Shown in pieces: positions 57,743 through 64,000 of a stretch of 64,000 nt of DNA. The DNA comes from Streptomyces sp. CB02980 (GTDB taxonomy: Bacteria > Actinomycetota > Actinomycetes > Streptomycetales > Streptomycetaceae). The position numbers and the translations under genes were made by a program. Positions within the stretch are counted from its first letter, which is position 1. The number at the start of each line of letters is the position of its first letter. The notes below the pieces were generated by a model. It ran no database searches. It had not been told where the DNA came from and saw only the letters and a program-made list of their open reading frames with translations. The stretch is taken from contig NZ_JACSCH020000009.1 in NCBI RefSeq assembly GCF_014451325.2, positions 1-64,000 of the forward strand, written 5' to 3'.

Positions 57743-57780
57743 GTTACTCGGCGGTTTCGAACCCGTGACCAACGGGAATG
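57743..57780 (+). promoter_or_regulatory. GlnR-like binding site, tentative
   Basis: GTTAC-N6-GTTTC-N6-GTGAC-N6-GAATG with an exact 11-bp period. The known GlnR pattern is GTNAC-N6-GAAAC repeated. Both a-sites (GTTAC, GTGAC) match well and the b-sites only partly. The position, 308-345 nt before gltB, is far but possible if the leader is long. Confidence 0.4.
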
Positions 57781-58031
57781 AGGCCTGAGCGTCGCTGGGC
57801 AATGAAGCCCACACAGTGACGGGTCGCCGACGACCCGGAGATCCTCCGGATCACCTCGATCCGTCCCCGCGAGGCAGGCCTCTGACCTCGCAAACCACAG
57901 GTGAACCCACACCACCGCTCCGTATCGGTGGTGTCCGCATGTTGGAATGCGCTATCCACTTAGCGAGAAACCAGCCATCATGTAACCTGCACGAAATTTC
58001 GCGGAGGGCCAACGTCGTCCCTCGGCAGCAG

Positions 58032-58063
58032 CTCCCCCAGACGTGGTCTGGGAGGTGCCCCCA
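58032..58063 (+). repeat. Short dispersed palindrome in the gltB leader
   Basis: CTCCCCCAGACGTGGTCTGG followed by GAGGTGCCCCCA. It has the same layout as the insertions in copy B at 43793 and 43981 and in copy C. It can form a hairpin about 25 nt before the gltB start. Confidence 0.65.
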
Positions 58064-58087
58064 GCCACGACGACGACGGGAGAGCCG

Positions 58088-62645
<4,558 letters not shown>

Positions 62646-62653
<8 letters not shown>

Positions 62654-64000
62654 CCCCAAGGGCTTCCTGACCACCGGTCGCGAGGTCGCCGAGACCCGCC
62701 CCGTGGGCGAGCGCGTCAGGGACTGGAACGAGGTCTACGTCCCCGGCTCCCTGCTGCCGATCATCAGCAAGCAGGCCGGCCGCTGTATGGACTGCGGCAT
62801 CCCGTTCTGCCACAACGGCTGCCCCCTCGGGAACCTGATCCCCGAGTGGAACGACTACGCCTACCGCGAGGACTGGTCGGCGGCGCAGGAGCGCCTGCAC
62901 GCCACCAACAACTTCCCGGAGTTCACCGGCCGCCTCTGCCCGGCGCCGTGCGAGTCCGCGTGCGTGCTCGGCATCAACCAGCCGGCCGTCACCATCAAGA
63001 ACGTCGAAGTCTCCATCATCGACAAGGCCTGGGACGCCAACGACGTCAAGCCGCAGGTGCCCGAGCGCCTGTCCGGCAAGACCGCTGCCGTCATCGGCTC
63101 GGGCCCGGCGGGTCTCGCCGCCGCCCAGCAGCTGACCCGGGCCGGCCACACCGTGGTCGTGTACGAGCGCGCCGACCGCATCGGCGGCCTGCTGCGCTAC
63201 GGTATCCCCGAGTTCAAGATGGAGAAGCGGCACATCAACCGCCGCATCGAGCAGATGCGCGCGGAGGGCACCAAGTTCCGCACCGGCATCGAGATCGGCC
63301 GCGACCTGACGTCGACGGACCTGCGCAAGAGGTTCGACGCCGTGGTCATCGCCGCCGGCGCCACCACCGCCCGCGACCTGCCCGTCCCGGGCCGCGAGCT
63401 GAACGGCATCCACCAGGCGATGGAGTACCTGCCGCTGGCGAACAAGGTCGTCGAGGGTGACTTCGTCGCCCCGCCGCTCACCGCCGAGGGCAAGCACGTC
63501 GTCGTCATCGGCGGCGGCGACACCGGCGCGGACTGCGTCGGTACGGCCCACCGCCAGGGCGCGGCCTCGGTCACGCAGCTGGAGATCATGCCCCGACCGG
63601 GCGAGGAGCGGAACCCGGGCCAGCCCTGGCCGACCTTCCCCATGCTGTACAAGGTCACCTCCGCGCACGAGGAGGGCGGCGAGCGGGTCTACTCCGTCTC
63701 CACCACCCACTTCGAGGGCGACGAGGACGGCAACGTCCAGTTCCTCCACCTCGTCGAGGTCGAGTTCGTCGAGGGCAAGCTGACCCAGAAGCCGGGCACG
63801 GAGCGCAAGATCCCCGCCCAGCTGGTCACGCTCGCGATGGGCTTCACCGGCACGGACGTGGAGAACGGCCTGGTCGCCCAGTTTGGTCTGGACCTCGACG
63901 AGCGGGGTAACATCGCCCGAGACGCGGACTTCGCCACCAACGTCGATGGCGTGTACGTCGCCGGCGACGCCGGCCGCGGTCAGTCGCTCATCGTCTGGGC
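62646..64000 (+). CDS. gltD: Glutamate synthase, small subunit (truncated by window edge)
   Basis: FAD/NADPH electron-input subunit of GOGAT; 451 complete codons are visible and the 3' end lies outside the window. ATG 62646 overlaps the gltB end. N-terminal 4Fe-4S cysteines are seen in GRCMDCGIPFCHNGCPLGN and RLCPAPCESACVLG. The FAD GxGxxG lies in AAVIGSGPAGLAAAQQL, the NADPH site in VVVIGGGDTGADCVG, and the FAD C-terminal block in GVYVAGDAGRGQSLIVW. No frameshift in the visible part. Confidence 0.97.

Larger units (their letters stand above)
57637..58087 (+). promoter_or_regulatory. Long structured leader/promoter region of gltB
   Basis: About 450 nt without a gene. In order: a GlnR-like tandem site (57743-57780), hairpins TGGGC/GCCCA and GGGTCG/CGACCC near 57800-57840, a perfect 9-bp hairpin ACACCACCG (57909-57917)/CGGTGGTGT (57926-57934), a possible -10 TAACCT near 57983, a 10-bp palindrome CGAAATTTCG (57992-58001), and a short dispersed palindrome at 58032-58063 just before the gltB ribosome-binding site GGGAGA. 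The transcription start is not determined by sequence. Confidence 0.55.

Noticed and set aside
57750..57772. GGTTTCGAACC resembling a tRNA T-arm
   Set aside because: The surrounding bases do not give a 5-bp T-stem, an acceptor stem or an anticodon arm on either strand.

Overview
The window is a piece of a Streptomyces-type chromosome. The evidence is very high GC, GTG/ATG starts with 4-nt ATGA or GTGA overlaps, many genes whose -10-like hexamer lies 6-8 nt before the start codon (leaderless pattern), a translational T-box in front of a eukaryotic-like ileS, a Tat-exported PhoD, PriA with no trpF in sight, and a small TrpM-like gene inside the trp cluster. From memory, the order ileS, DksA-like, lspA, rluD ... 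dnaE ... hisDCBH-priA-hisF ... hisI-trpE ... trpCMBA-lgt ... gltBD matches the core chromosome of Streptomyces; no database search was possible. No plasmid, phage, transposase, CRISPR, rRNA or tRNA gene was seen.

Layout. 1-635: tandem minisatellite repeats and one copy of a dispersed palindromic element. 636-9800: ileS (minus, T-box), then a plus-strand run of a DksA-like protein, lspA, an RluD-type pseudouridine synthase, a GNAT acetyltransferase, a Na+/H+ antiporter and an alpha/beta hydrolase. 9854-17646: exported and envelope proteins (M43 metalloprotease, PhoD, beta-propeller protein, membrane DsbA-like protein, a membrane protein) and a DUF2252 protein. 17805-25800: dnaE, a 57-residue basic protein, a NYN-domain protein and a two-gene ABC exporter with a small coupling ORF between ATPase and permease. 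25919-29983: four minus-strand genes (YbaK-like, Lon-N-like, two uncharacterised).

30198-46259 is an amino-acid block: hisD-hisC-hisB-(small membrane protein)-hisH-priA-ridA-hisF, an ArsR-MFS pair with its own promoter/operator, a TIGR03085 protein, hisI, trpE with a Trp-associated membrane protein, then trpC-trpM-trpB-trpA. PriA should serve both histidine (HisA) and tryptophan (TrpF) synthesis, so the two pathways are linked here by position and by a shared enzyme. A 19-codon ORF carrying one Trp and five consecutive His codons overlaps the start of trpC and is one of the most interesting small signals here. A second DsbA-like protein and lgt follow.

48371-56565 is a seven-gene minus-strand operon in which almost every junction is an overlap: four ADP-ribosylglycohydrolase (ARH/DraG)-family paralogs, a ribokinase-family sugar kinase, a class III CoA-transferase and a CitE-like lyase. 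Two of the four paralogs have altered metal-site motifs. I regard this as the best candidate for an incompletely described system, possibly a salvage or signalling route for ADP-ribose or other ribosyl compounds. 56820-57548 is a VIT/CCC1-type metal transporter. The window ends with a long structured leader, gltB, and gltD cut by the right edge.

Dispersed palindromic repeats occur at 137-347 and 43768-44035, with a fragment inside a coding region at 55298-55365. A second, shorter palindrome is nested in the hairpin loops of the longer one and also occurs in the gltB leader; a similar but separate GC-rich insertion lies inside the gene at 27179-28258.
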